Shown one piece after another: positions 42,316 to 50,719 of a stretch of 64,000 bases of DNA. The number at the start of each line of letters is the position of its first letter. Positions within the stretch are counted from its first letter, which is position 1. Under the pieces are notes generated by a model. It had not been told where the DNA came from, ran no database searches, and saw only the letters and a program-made list of their open reading frames with translations. The position numbers and the translations under genes were made by a program. Source of the stretch: Anaerolineales bacterium (GTDB taxonomy: Bacteria; Chloroflexota; Anaerolineae; Anaerolineales; Villigracilaceae); assembly GCA_015075725.1 (NCBI GenBank), contig JABTTV010000001.1, positions 310,001 through 374,000 on the forward strand, written 5' to 3'.

Positions 42316-43329
42316 TCAATTCACAGGGAAGGTGATCCAGCCCGCATCCAAAAAATACAGGTAAAGATATCCGAACAACAGGATCATCCACAACGCCAGT
42401 TGGATCTGGTCCATCAGGTTCTCCCACGAGATGGAAAGATTGTCCTTGATGGTCTGGACGATGCTTTCCAGGTTATCCAGCTTGGCGCGGACGCTGTCCT
42501 TCCAATCCTTCAAGTAAAGTTCGGATTGGATGGCTTCGTAAAGTTTTGCGGTATACCAATCACCGATCAGCAGCAGGGTCTGCTCGGTGCGCTCGAAATC
42601 CAGCATCACCTCGAGCTTGTGCTCCGCGATCTGTCGGATCAACCCGCGGGTGGCGCGCGGACGGCGCCGGTTTTGAAAGAACGATTCATTGATCTTATCG
42701 AGCAGCTGTTCGATGGAATTGTCGAGCATGCGGTAACGCAGCAATTGATAGTTGCCGATCTTCAACAGGACAATATCGGATTCATAATCCGCATTCGGGG
42801 CGATGATGACGGCACCCTCCCAATCCACCAACGTGAGTTCGGTGGCGGAATACCGGGTGCGTGACATCACGATCTCGTCGATTTCGTTCTTGTCGAAAGT
42901 ATCCCTCTGTGAACGGATAAACCGTGAGATCTCGAGCGCATTTCGGTCGATCCATTTGTCTGGTGTCTGCTTGATCGCGTCCACCAACAGGATCGTATAT
43001 TCCTCGAACAACCCGCTCTGGCGATATTCCACCGGTATATATTTACTCTTCAAAGTATCTTCGATCTTTATCCTCTCCTGCAATGCCGCAGAATCGAACG
43101 GGTCCTTCAATGAAAAACGCGCCTCCACCATCTGCGCTTGTTCGTCGTATTGATGGCGCATCACAGAAATGGCGTATCCTTCGATCAACACCGTCTCATC
43201 GCCAAGGCTGACCACGTCGATATCCACCGGCTGAAAGTATGGCGCGTCCTTCAACCCCTTGATGGACTCTTTTAAGGGCGCAACTTTGGTTTCAGTGTCG
43301 GGAAAAGCGATGAGATAACAAATTTCCAT
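42316..43329 (-). CDS. Membrane-associated protein with C-terminal helix, family not recognised
   Basis: A 337-residue protein. The N-terminal 230 residues are a mixed alpha/beta domain (VSLGDETVLIEGYAISVM, then VLLKIGNYQLLRYRML). A helical region with coiled-coil character (about 225-305) follows, and a single membrane helix near residues 310-328 ends it. This layout recalls RMND1/DUF155-like proteins, but the match is weak. TACACT at 43336-43341 (complement) ends 6 bases before the ATG with no ribosome site, so it may be leaderless. It lies between the methyltransferase gene and the HExxH genes on the same strand. Confidence 0.7.
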   Translation of the reverse strand: MEICYLIAFPDTETKVAPLKESIKGLKDAPYFQPVDIDVVSLGDETVLIEGYAISVMRHQYDEQAQMVEARFSLKDPFDSAALQERIKIEDTLKSKYIPVEYRQSGLFEEYTILLVDAIKQTPDKWIDRNALEISRFIRSQRDTFDKNEIDEIVMSRTRYSATELTLVDWEGAVIIAPNADYESDIVLLKIGNYQLLRYRMLDNSIEQLLDKINESFFQNRRRPRATRGLIRQIAEHKLEVMLDFERTEQTLLLIGDWYTAKLYEAIQSELYLKDWKDSVRAKLDNLESIVQTIKDNLSISWENLMDQIQLALWMILLFGYLYLYFLDAGWITFPVN

Positions 43330-43353
43330 CCCGTAAGTGTAGCATGGAAAATT

Positions 43354-44082
43354 CTACTTTTGCCCCCATGCAAAATACGTCGGCACATACAACACACGCC
43401 CTCCCTTCGCCCAGGCTTCATCATCCAATGCTTTCATTTTTTGGATTTCCTCCCCGGAAACGACTTCGCCCAAATCGGCGTTGATCACCGCCCATTCCAT
43501 CTCCCGCTCCCGGGCAGACGGCTCATTGACTCCGCCTTGAATGGTTCCCGCTTCTTTGAGTTGGATCCCGGCCTGAAAGAAAGTCTCCGCAAGTTTTGCG
43601 CCGAATCCCGGATCCGCGCCCTGACGTTTTAACGCGTCTCTCTGCCACTCCCCCAGTGGACGTAATGCGTCAGGCTTGTCCACTCGCGCATAATAATCCG
43701 GTTCTGCCAATGCAAGGATGTGACCGCCGCGTTTCGTCACACGCTTCATTTCGAGCACAGCTTGCAACGGGTCTTTCACCCACAACAAGTAGTAATGGCA
43801 AAAGACAATATCGAATAAGTTGGAATGATATGGAAGGGAAAGCCCGTTTCCGCAAGTCAATGAAGCCGCTGGAGCGTTGACCGAAGCCTGGGTCAACGCG
43901 ATAGGATTCAGGTCCAAGCCGTGAGGCGGGGCGGGGGTTTCGAGTCCGCACAGGATGGCGCCCGTGCCGCATCCAACTTCAAGCACGTGTTTCGCTTTCT
44001 TTAGTCCCGCCTTGTCAAAAAGATAAGCAGACAGGTCACGAGTCCATGCGGCTTGCTGGAGGTATCGAGCGTGCCAGTTCAT
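43354..44082 (-). CDS. Class I SAM-dependent methyltransferase
   Basis: A 242-residue methyltransferase. The SAM-binding motif I is VLEVGCGTGAIL (about residues 35-46); motif II is HGLDLNPIALTQA; FDIVFCHYYLLWVKDP is the motif IV region. The C-terminal part has a helical lid. The start is placed at ATG 44082; a slightly longer N-terminus from another start cannot be excluded since the open frame continues upstream. It is the third gene after the DUF2207-like protein gene and lies 49 bases downstream of the degenerate radical SAM gene. It may act on the same substrate, as methyltransferases often do in RiPP loci. Confidence 0.87.
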   Translation of the reverse strand: MNWHARYLQQAAWTRDLSAYLFDKAGLKKAKHVLEVGCGTGAILCGLETPAPPHGLDLNPIALTQASVNAPAASLTCGNGLSLPYHSNLFDIVFCHYYLLWVKDPLQAVLEMKRVTKRGGHILALAEPDYYARVDKPDALRPLGEWQRDALKRQGADPGFGAKLAETFFQAGIQLKEAGTIQGGVNEPSAREREMEWAVINADLGEVVSGEEIQKMKALDDEAWAKGGRVLYVPTYFAWGQK

Positions 44083-44131
44083 AAATTGCTCAGGCGGCGT
44101 CCCCGCCGCCGGGGCCTGCGGCGGGAGAAAA

Positions 44132-45277
44132 TCAACGATAGATGCTTTCCCAATTGTCTTCGAGCAGATTGCCAAGGACGTTTTCCGCCATGCCCTGCGC
44201 GGGAAGGACATCGCCGTCGGGTTCGACATATAACCAGGCTTTGCCCGCACCGGTGGGAACTCCATCCTCCTCAGTTTCGAGCGCGACAGGATTCTGAGCC
44301 GAGTACGGGACGGGCAGATCGAAATTGACCTTGATATTGAGGTCGGCGGCTTTTTGGGTGACCGCATCGAGTTCATTTTTCAAAGAAAGGTCTGCAAGGC
44401 TGAATGAAATGCTTTTGACCTGAAGCGCGGCAAGTTTCTCGAGCGTTGCGGTGATATTGGCGGCAATTTGTTTATTGATGGTGATATGAACGGTGACGAA
44501 AAGGTCATCGGGCATGATGGCTTCAAGCGCCTGCCATGACCTTTCATTTTCAGGTTGGAGCAGGAAGAGCAAATGGTCAAGCCCGGTTTGCAAAAGCAAT
44601 TGACGATAATCCTTGTCGGCGAGTTTCAAGCCGTCGCTGAGCAAGCCGCAGACTTGACCGTTCTTTTCGGCATGGGCGATGAGTTCGGGCAGGTCTTCGC
44701 GCAAGGTGGGTTCGCCGCCCGTGAAAGTGACATGCGGGACTCCCATGCGCCAGGCGGTATCTAGAATGGATTTCCATTCATCGGTGGTCAATTCGCGGTC
44801 AACGCGTTTGACAGGCGCATATTCCGCTTGAGTGTCTTCCGGGAGTCTATACGTCAACGCACAGTCCAGGCGGAGCGGGGCGGGCAAGTCTGCTGAATGG
44901 GGAGAAACTCTTTCGAATCCCAGATAGGAAACGGGGTCGACATCCTGCGATGTGACAAGAGTTTCGATGCGGTCGAGAAAATCCTGGTAATCTTCGAGCG
45001 CGATGTTTTTCCTGACACGATAGCGGGAGGCGATCTGTTTTGCGGCTTCGGCAGGCTCGGTGCCTTTGATGAAGTGATAGGCATATTCCGCGGCAGTCGG
45101 GTTGAGGTGCAATACCGTGGCGGCGTTGACGATGAACACGCCGGAACCATCCCCGCGCAGGCGGAGATGGACGCGGTACGGTTTTTTATCCGCCGATTCA
45201 GATTGCAGGTGATGCATTCCTTCGGGCAGGGGCGTGACCTTTGCGAAACGGTCTGCAAGACGATTGAAGATATTCAT
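44132..45277 (-). CDS. PqqD-like plus degenerate radical SAM protein (cluster cysteines lost)
   Basis: A 381-residue protein with a PqqD-like N-terminal domain (about 35-110; FIVNAATVLHLNPTAAEYAY) and a radical-SAM-type barrel (about 135-381). Aligned with the neighbour at 45274-46644, the cluster motif RCNNDCAHCY is replaced by RLPEDTQAEY, so the three cysteines are Leu145, Thr149 and Glu152. The GGE motif is kept (VTFTGGEPTL). The SPASM cysteines are also absent; the protein ends soon after YVEPDGDVLPAQG. It keeps the overall length and no frameshift is seen, so it is probably a stable pseudoenzyme. The start ATG 45277 has GGAGGCATC upstream and overlaps the previous stop as ATGA. Confidence 0.9.
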   Translation of the reverse strand: MNIFNRLADRFAKVTPLPEGMHHLQSESADKKPYRVHLRLRGDGSGVFIVNAATVLHLNPTAAEYAYHFIKGTEPAEAAKQIASRYRVRKNIALEDYQDFLDRIETLVTSQDVDPVSYLGFERVSPHSADLPAPLRLDCALTYRLPEDTQAEYAPVKRVDRELTTDEWKSILDTAWRMGVPHVTFTGGEPTLREDLPELIAHAEKNGQVCGLLSDGLKLADKDYRQLLLQTGLDHLLFLLQPENERSWQALEAIMPDDLFVTVHITINKQIAANITATLEKLAALQVKSISFSLADLSLKNELDAVTQKAADLNIKVNFDLPVPYSAQNPVALETEEDGVPTGAGKAWLYVEPDGDVLPAQGMAENVLGNLLEDNWESIYR

Positions 45278-46644
45278 GATGCCTCCAAATGGATGACAGG
45301 AAGGTCCACAAGATTCGATTTCCGGTAACCCTCCGCCGTGAGCGGACAGCCGCCGCCGCATTCAGCGACGACAGGACAGCCTGCGCATTTGGCAGGCAGG
45401 TTCTGCCGCTCGCGCAGCTGGACAGAAAGTTTGTGATTCCAGATCGAGTCCCAGGAGTCAGCCAGCATATTGCCGAGGGGATGATAATAGGATTGGCAGG
45501 GTAAAACGTTTCCATTCGACTCAATGCACATGCTGTATAACGCGGCAGTACAACCTTTGACTCCCAGGTTATTGGCGGTCGGGTCGAATTGACAATACTG
45601 CGTCGGCGTATACCAGATGAGGCGTTGCCCGCGTTGGCTGGTCTTCTGCGTGGCGATATCGAGGATGGGTTGGAGTTCGCTCTCTTTGAGCCCCGTTCCC
45701 ACTGTGATCCCGCTACCTGAATAAATAAGCGCATTCAAACCGACGGTCGGCACGCCGAGGTCTGCCAGAAAATCGAGCGTGGCGGGGATGCTGTGGACAT
45801 TCGTCCTCAGCATGGTGGTATTGGTCATCACATAAAGCGGCGAACGCAGGACGTTGTTCAACCCTGCGATCGTCTGGCGGAATGCGCCTTTGGCGCGCAT
45901 CATCTCGTCGTGGATCTCGGGCACGCAGGACTCAACCGTGATCTGCACATGGTCGAGACCGGCATCTACCAGTTCTTTGACGTAATCCATGTCCATCAAT
46001 CGGCGGGCGTTGGTGTTGAGTCCGGTGATCTGTCCGTTCGATTCGGCATGGCGGATCAACTCTGGGAGGTCGTTTCGCAAAGTCGCTTCACCGCCGGTGA
46101 AGACGACGTGCGGCACGCCCAACGCCCAGAGTTGATCGAGGATCTTGAACCATTGCCCGGTTGTCAGCTCGGGGAAGTTCCGCTCGCGGGCGTTGTAGCA
46201 ATGAGCGCAGTCATTATTACAGCGGTAGGTGACAGCCAAATCCATGCGGTAAGGCGCGGTGGGACGGGCGCTGAACGGCATGTCCATTTCAAGTTCGAGA
46301 TCGTGGATGGCGCATGCGCCGTCGGGGCGAATCAGCTCATCGAGTTGAATGTTGAAGTTTGAAAGGTCGTTCTCTGCCTGCTTTTTCGAAACCGAATAAC
46401 GCGAACATAAAGCGAAGATTCTTTCCTCTTTCGTCTTTCCTTCAAGAATCAACCATGCCATGAAAGCTGCAGTTGGATTCAGATGCATGACACTGTTGGC
46501 ATTGACGATCAAAGTGCCATCCCCGCCCGGGTCGATGCGCAGGTGGATGCGCGATTTCTCGGGTCCGTTCTCGCGGGTGTAATGATGAAGACCGGATTTT
46601 GGATATTCGATCTTAGATTGCCGATTGAACAGATCAGTTAACAA
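45274..46644 (-). CDS. PqqD-like plus radical SAM/SPASM protein
   Basis: A 456-residue protein. Residues of about 30-105 form a PqqD-like (RiPP recognition) domain (TLIVNANSVMHLNPTAA). The radical SAM core has Cys142-x3-Cys146-x2-Cys149 (YRCNNDCAHCYN) and GGE in VVFTGGEATL. The C-terminus is a SPASM-type auxiliary cluster region (CIESNGNVLPCQ, then CAGCPVVAECGGGCPLT). Family members modify peptides, for example by thioether or C-C bonds; the gene immediately upstream encodes the likely substrate. The start appears to be a TTG at 46644 with GAGGA upstream. It overlaps the degenerate paralogue by 4 bases. Confidence 0.92.
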   Translation of the reverse strand: MLTDLFNRQSKIEYPKSGLHHYTRENGPEKSRIHLRIDPGGDGTLIVNANSVMHLNPTAAFMAWLILEGKTKEERIFALCSRYSVSKKQAENDLSNFNIQLDELIRPDGACAIHDLELEMDMPFSARPTAPYRMDLAVTYRCNNDCAHCYNARERNFPELTTGQWFKILDQLWALGVPHVVFTGGEATLRNDLPELIRHAESNGQITGLNTNARRLMDMDYVKELVDAGLDHVQITVESCVPEIHDEMMRAKGAFRQTIAGLNNVLRSPLYVMTNTTMLRTNVHSIPATLDFLADLGVPTVGLNALIYSGSGITVGTGLKESELQPILDIATQKTSQRGQRLIWYTPTQYCQFDPTANNLGVKGCTAALYSMCIESNGNVLPCQSYYHPLGNMLADSWDSIWNHKLSVQLRERQNLPAKCAGCPVVAECGGGCPLTAEGYRKSNLVDLPVIHLEAS

Positions 46645-46677
46645 AGCCGTTTTTCCTCATTTACCAATTACCAATAA

Positions 46678-48345
46678 CTATCTTCCCCCGCCCGCACAGG
46701 CGCAGGCGCAGCCGGCGCAGGCACATGCACAGGCACAGGAACGTCCTCCACCGCCGCGGGAGCGACCACCGCTGCTCTTGGGCGGAGGCGGAGGCGGGTT
46801 GGTCACATTCGTGATCTTACCTGTGAACTCCTGAACGTTTCCGATGACTCCCGCAGCGAAGCCCTGCACACCATTGACCATGGACGCGGCAAAGTCTGCT
46901 CCGGGGAGCCCGGTTGAAGATGGGCCTCTGCCTGAGGATGAAGGCAGAGATACGGGCGTAGATGAAGAGCCGCCGCCTCCTCTCCAGGCTGGGTCATACC
47001 GCCCCCACCAATTCGGCACGATGATCGGACCGGTGAACGTGCGTCGCGTGCGGTCGTCGTAATCCTTGTCGAGCATCGTCCATTCGAGGGCTTCGTCGAA
47101 TTTCTGGCTTTTCACTTCGGGCGTATCGGCAGCTTCGACCTGCGCCCAGGCTCTCTCCATGATGTTTTTGTAATACTCGATCGTTTCGCGGCGGCTGAAG
47201 CCCTTCATTTTTTCAGAGACGCTTTTTACAAGCGCAACAGTCATGTCCTGCAACAACTTGCGGCGGGCTTTTTTATCGTTCTCGCCAAAAGCCTTGAGAA
47301 AATTGATTTCGTATTCGTGCAGTTTTTCCGGCAACGGCGAAGCAGCCTTCAACTCCAACGGATCGCGCGTCGTCACGGACGCGGCGTTCTTCTTGACCGC
47401 GCCGAACAGGATCATCGTCATGACCTTATCGAGCGGCTGTTCCATCAACAGGGCCGCTTCGACAGCAGTCAGCCCGCGTTTGATCCCGTGACCTTCGATG
47501 GAGATCTTGGGCGGCAGGTATTGCAATTTTCTGCGGTTCGCAGCGCGGACACCGAGGATGGGAAGACCGACAAAGAGGAAGCCAAATCCGCCTAGGCAAA
47601 GCAAAATGAAGAACGTTTCCGGGTCGATCAGGGGCCGCGGCGGCGGAGTGTAAATGGATTCCGCCGGAACATACGTGCGCGGAAAGGATGCGCCGAAGTT
47701 ATGGAATTTGGAAGCGTTCGCAACGGGTGAATACCATGTATAGGTGATGCGTCCTTCTTCATCGAATCCGGTTTGCGGCTCTGCGGGAAATCCCTCCGGC
47801 GCTTCGTGCCAGCGCGGCTCTTCGGGATCCATGTTCGGCGGCAGGTGGAAGGTCATGGTGAAATCGGTTGTACCGCTGACGTATTCAGAGCCGAACCACG
47901 TGGGAGCAAACGAAGCGCTGGCGTAGGCATCATCTTGATCGGGATAAAGAACGCTGCGAATGCCCGGGATGAAAACATGCACGGTTCCTCTCCCCCCCGC
48001 AGGGATGGTCTGGTTCCCCATTACGATCGCAAACCCCGAGCCGCTCCCAGCGTAATCGCTCCAAGAAACGGAAACAGGCGTCCCATCCACATCCGCGCGG
48101 ACATCGGATAGCTCGAACGTCGAGTTGACCGTGCCCACATCCACATAATCGATCGGATGAGAGCCGGGCAGGTTTGTAAAGGTCCATGTGTAATCGAGGT
48201 CCAATGTGCCATCTTCGTTCCAATAGGCATGCACAACTTCCTTATTTACCTCGAAGAGATACGGCAAGTCCTGCGCGAAAGCGTTCAACGTAAAAGATGG
48301 AAGCGCGAATAACACAAGAAAGGCAAAAAGAAGTTTTCGTTTCAT
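46678..48345 (-). CDS. DUF2207-like membrane protein with C-terminal Cys-Ala ladder
   Basis: A 555-residue exported protein. A signal peptide (1-24, ending NAFAQ) leads to an extracytoplasmic DUF2207-like beta domain (about 30-225). One membrane helix (about 244-267) and a cytosolic helical domain follow (about 280-430), then a Gly/Ser/Pro linker with PPPPPPK and GGRSRGGGGR. The last 20 residues contain seven Cys in CACACACAGCACACA and end GGGR. The ladder uses mixed codons (TGT and TGC; GCC, GCA and GCG), so it is held by selection on protein sequence. The membrane topology puts the ladder in the cytosol, where the two PqqD/radical SAM proteins encoded 33 bases downstream could act on it. 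Ladder function is inference. Confidence 0.9.
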   Translation of the reverse strand: MKRKLLFAFLVLFALPSFTLNAFAQDLPYLFEVNKEVVHAYWNEDGTLDLDYTWTFTNLPGSHPIDYVDVGTVNSTFELSDVRADVDGTPVSVSWSDYAGSGSGFAIVMGNQTIPAGGRGTVHVFIPGIRSVLYPDQDDAYASASFAPTWFGSEYVSGTTDFTMTFHLPPNMDPEEPRWHEAPEGFPAEPQTGFDEEGRITYTWYSPVANASKFHNFGASFPRTYVPAESIYTPPPRPLIDPETFFILLCLGGFGFLFVGLPILGVRAANRRKLQYLPPKISIEGHGIKRGLTAVEAALLMEQPLDKVMTMILFGAVKKNAASVTTRDPLELKAASPLPEKLHEYEINFLKAFGENDKKARRKLLQDMTVALVKSVSEKMKGFSRRETIEYYKNIMERAWAQVEAADTPEVKSQKFDEALEWTMLDKDYDDRTRRTFTGPIIVPNWWGRYDPAWRGGGGSSSTPVSLPSSSGRGPSSTGLPGADFAASMVNGVQGFAAGVIGNVQEFTGKITNVTNPPPPPPKSSGGRSRGGGGRSCACACACAGCACACAGGGR

Positions 48346-48378
48346 GGCATTCCTTTTATCGGTATCAAGTGGTATCAG

Positions 48379-48420
48379 GTGTCAGGTGTCAACTATCAGG
48401 AAAAACCTGACACCTGACAC
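48379..48420. repeat. CAGGTGTCA-type palindromic repeat
   Basis: GTGTCAGGTGTCA (48379-48391) is repeated in inverse at 48408-48420. The unit CAGGTGTCAGGTGTCA is itself a direct repeat. It fills the gap between the zinc-ribbon gene and the DUF2207-like gene. Confidence 0.7.
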
Positions 48421-48439
48421 TCCGCACCTGAAACTTTCC

Positions 48440-48841
48440 CTACCACTTCGGTTCTTCGGTCAGTTGATATGTCGTGCCGCAGTACGGGCATTCCACAGTC
48501 GGCGCACCGGCAACGAGCTTGATATTCTCCGACTTCAACACCCCGCCGCAGGACTGGCACTTCATCTGCTCGATCTTCGTCTCGCCGGGCAGGTCCACTT
48601 TCATGGTCACCTGCTGGACGATTTCGGTTTTCGACCCGCGCTGCGCGGCGTAGACCATCCATGCCCCGCCGCCGAGGAACAACACGCCTGCACAGCCAAA
48701 ACCTAGTCCAAAGGTCAGCCAGTTGGAATCACCCTGGGCGGAGGTCGAGCCAACAACACTCAATACGCCGTATCCGAACAGACACAATCCGATCAAGAAT
48801 AGAATCCCCGCGCCGATATAAAGTAGTGTTTTGCTTCCCAT
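48440..48841 (-). CDS. Two-helix membrane protein with C-terminal zinc ribbon
   Basis: A 133-residue protein. Two membrane helices lie at about 6-28 and 42-65. The C-terminal part carries a zinc ribbon: CQSCGGVLK (Cys94, Cys97) and CPYCGTTY (Cys118, Cys121). The ribbon should face the cytosol. It is the first gene of the minus-strand run that includes the DUF2207-like protein, with a 94-base gap that holds a palindromic repeat. A role as membrane scaffold or zinc-dependent partner for the modification proteins is possible but not shown. Confidence 0.82.
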   Translation of the reverse strand: MGSKTLLYIGAGILFLIGLCLFGYGVLSVVGSTSAQGDSNWLTFGLGFGCAGVLFLGGGAWMVYAAQRGSKTEIVQQVTMKVDLPGETKIEQMKCQSCGGVLKSENIKLVAGAPTVECPYCGTTYQLTEEPKW

Positions 48842-49024
48842 GTCAATCTCCTGAAGGAATATATATCAAGTCTAGCATTTTGGCTGGTGTGACACAATTG
48901 ACATTCGTCTTAAATAATACCGATTCGGTGTGATTTGATATGCGACAAAACATTATCTTCATCCGTATGGCAGCCGGTTGATTGGCATTACAATTGAAAC
49001 CAATCCCCAACCTTCAGGTGAGAC

Positions 49025-50677
49025 ATGACAAAAAGCGATCATTACCAAACATGGCAGGAAACCACCCTAAAAAAATCACTCGATAAATTCAAGGAGCGGA
49101 GGGACCGCTTCGAGACGACCTCCGGAATCGAAATACCGCGCCTCGCGACCCCGCCCGGGCCTGATTCGGCCTACGAGGAGAAGTTGGGCTACCCCGGAGA
49201 ATATCCCTTCACCCGCGGAGTCCAGCCGACGATGTACCGTTCACGCTTCTGGACGATGCGCCAATACGCAGGTTTTGCAACTGCTGAAGAAACGAACAAA
49301 CGCTACCGATACCTGCTCGCAAATGGACAGACAGGTTTGAGCGTCGCGTTTGACCTCCCCACTCAGATCGGCTACGATGCGGATGACCCCATCGCGCAGG
49401 GAGAAGTCGGCAAAGTCGGCGTGTCCATTTCTTCCATTGTTGACATGCAACAGTTGTTCGACCAGATACCGCTCGACAAAGTTTCCACATCCATGACAAT
49501 CAACGCGCCCGCGGGGGTTTTGCTCGCGATGTACATCGCCGTTGCCAAGCGCCAGGGCGCGGACATGAAGCAACTGCGCGGCACGATCCAGAACGACATT
49601 CTCAAGGAATACGTGGCGCGCGGAACGTATATCTTCCCGCCTGCGCCGTCGATGCGGCTGATTACGGACATCTTCCAGTTCTGCTCGAAGGAAGTGCCGT
49701 ATTGGAACACGATCTCGATCTCGGGCTATCACATCCGCGAAGCCGGTTCGACCGCCGTGCAGGAAGTAGCCTTCACCCTTGCGAACGGAATCGCCTACGT
49801 CGAAGCGGCATTGAAGGTCGGTCTCAATATAGACGATTTCGCGGGTCAGCTTTCGTTCTTCTTCAATGCGCACAACAACCTGCTCGAAGAAGTTGCCAAA
49901 TTTCGCGCGGCAAGACGCATGTGGGCACGCATCATGCGCGAACGTTTCAAAGCGCAGAAGCCGTCTTCTTGGCAGTTGCGCTTCCACACTCAAACCGCCG
50001 GTTCGACTCTCACCGCACAACAGCCGGAAAATAACGTGGTGCGTGTGACCTTGCAAGCGCTTTCTGCCGTCCTCGGCGGGACGCAAAGTTTGCACACCAA
50101 CAGCATGGACGAAGCCTTGTGGCTGCCGACCGAAAAATCCGTCCGTGTGGCGCTGCGGACCCAGCAAATCCTCGCGCACGAATCCGGTGTCGCGGACTCG
50201 GTTGATCCGCTCGCGGGTTCGTATCTCATCGAGCATCTCACCGACGAGATCGAAAAAGGCGCGCTCGATTACATCGCTAAAATTGACGAAATGGGCGGAG
50301 CCTTGCCCGCCATCGAGCGCGGATTCATGCAGAACGAAATCCAAAATGCAGCGTATGCCGCCCAGCAAGCCATTGAAAAGAAAGAACAAATTATTGTCGG
50401 CGTCAACGCGTTTGAAGTGAAAGAAGAAAGAAGTTTGGAAAGACTGGTGGTTGATCCCGCCATCGAGGCAGTTCAACGAGCGGAGTTAAAGCATTTACGC
50501 GAGACAAGAGACGAGGGACGAGTGAACGAGTTGCGCGGAAGGTTGGTCACAGCCGCGAAAGGGACGGAGAACCTGATGCCGCTGTTTATTGAATGTGTGG
50601 AACATGACATGACCCTCGGCGAGATTTGTAATACGCTGAGAGGGGTGTGGGGTGAGTATGTGGCGGAAGGGTTTTAG
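49025..50677 (+). CDS. Methylmalonyl-CoA mutase, catalytic alpha-type subunit
   Basis: A 550-residue mutase without the C-terminal B12-binding domain, which in this type is a separate small protein not found in the window. It opens with the substrate-channel region [21 protein letters not shown] and holds [39 protein letters not shown] and [19 protein letters not shown], all typical of alpha subunits. It interconverts methylmalonyl-CoA and succinyl-CoA. The retained Tyr in PTMY fits methylmalonyl rather than isobutyryl substrates, but related CoA mutases cannot be excluded. It has its own start 183 bases beyond the divergent zinc-ribbon gene. The AT-rich nuclease-like gene follows 42 bases downstream. 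Confidence 0.93.
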   Translation: MTKSDHYQTWQETTLKKSLDKFKERRDRFETTSGIEIPRLATPPGPDSAYEEKLGYPGEYPFTRGVQPTMYRSRFWTMRQYAGFATAEETNKRYRYLLANGQTGLSVAFDLPTQIGYDADDPIAQGEVGKVGVSISSIVDMQQLFDQIPLDKVSTSMTINAPAGVLLAMYIAVAKRQGADMKQLRGTIQNDILKEYVARGTYIFPPAPSMRLITDIFQFCSKEVPYWNTISISGYHIREAGSTAVQEVAFTLANGIAYVEAALKVGLNIDDFAGQLSFFFNAHNNLLEEVAKFRAARRMWARIMRERFKAQKPSSWQLRFHTQTAGSTLTAQQPENNVVRVTLQALSAVLGGTQSLHTNSMDEALWLPTEKSVRVALRTQQILAHESGVADSVDPLAGSYLIEHLTDEIEKGALDYIAKIDEMGGALPAIERGFMQNEIQNAAYAAQQAIEKKEQIIVGVNAFEVKEERSLERLVVDPAIEAVQRAELKHLRETRDEGRVNELRGRLVTAAKGTENLMPLFIECVEHDMTLGEICNTLRGVWGEYVAEGF

Positions 50678-50719
50678 ACCGCCCCCACCTGTCATTCCTA
50701 AAATACAAGGCAGCAAAAG

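Noticed and set aside
44132..45277. A frameshift as the reason for the missing cysteines
   Set aside because: The flanking residues align in the same frame on both sides (DCALTYR and ELTTDEW), so only the residues changed.
46678..46737. The CA ladder as a sequencing or DNA slippage artefact
   Set aside because: Synonymous codons are mixed and the frame ends in a normal stop right before the next gene.
49241..50476. A 411-residue minus-strand open frame
   Set aside because: It is antisense to the mutase gene, whose family match is certain.
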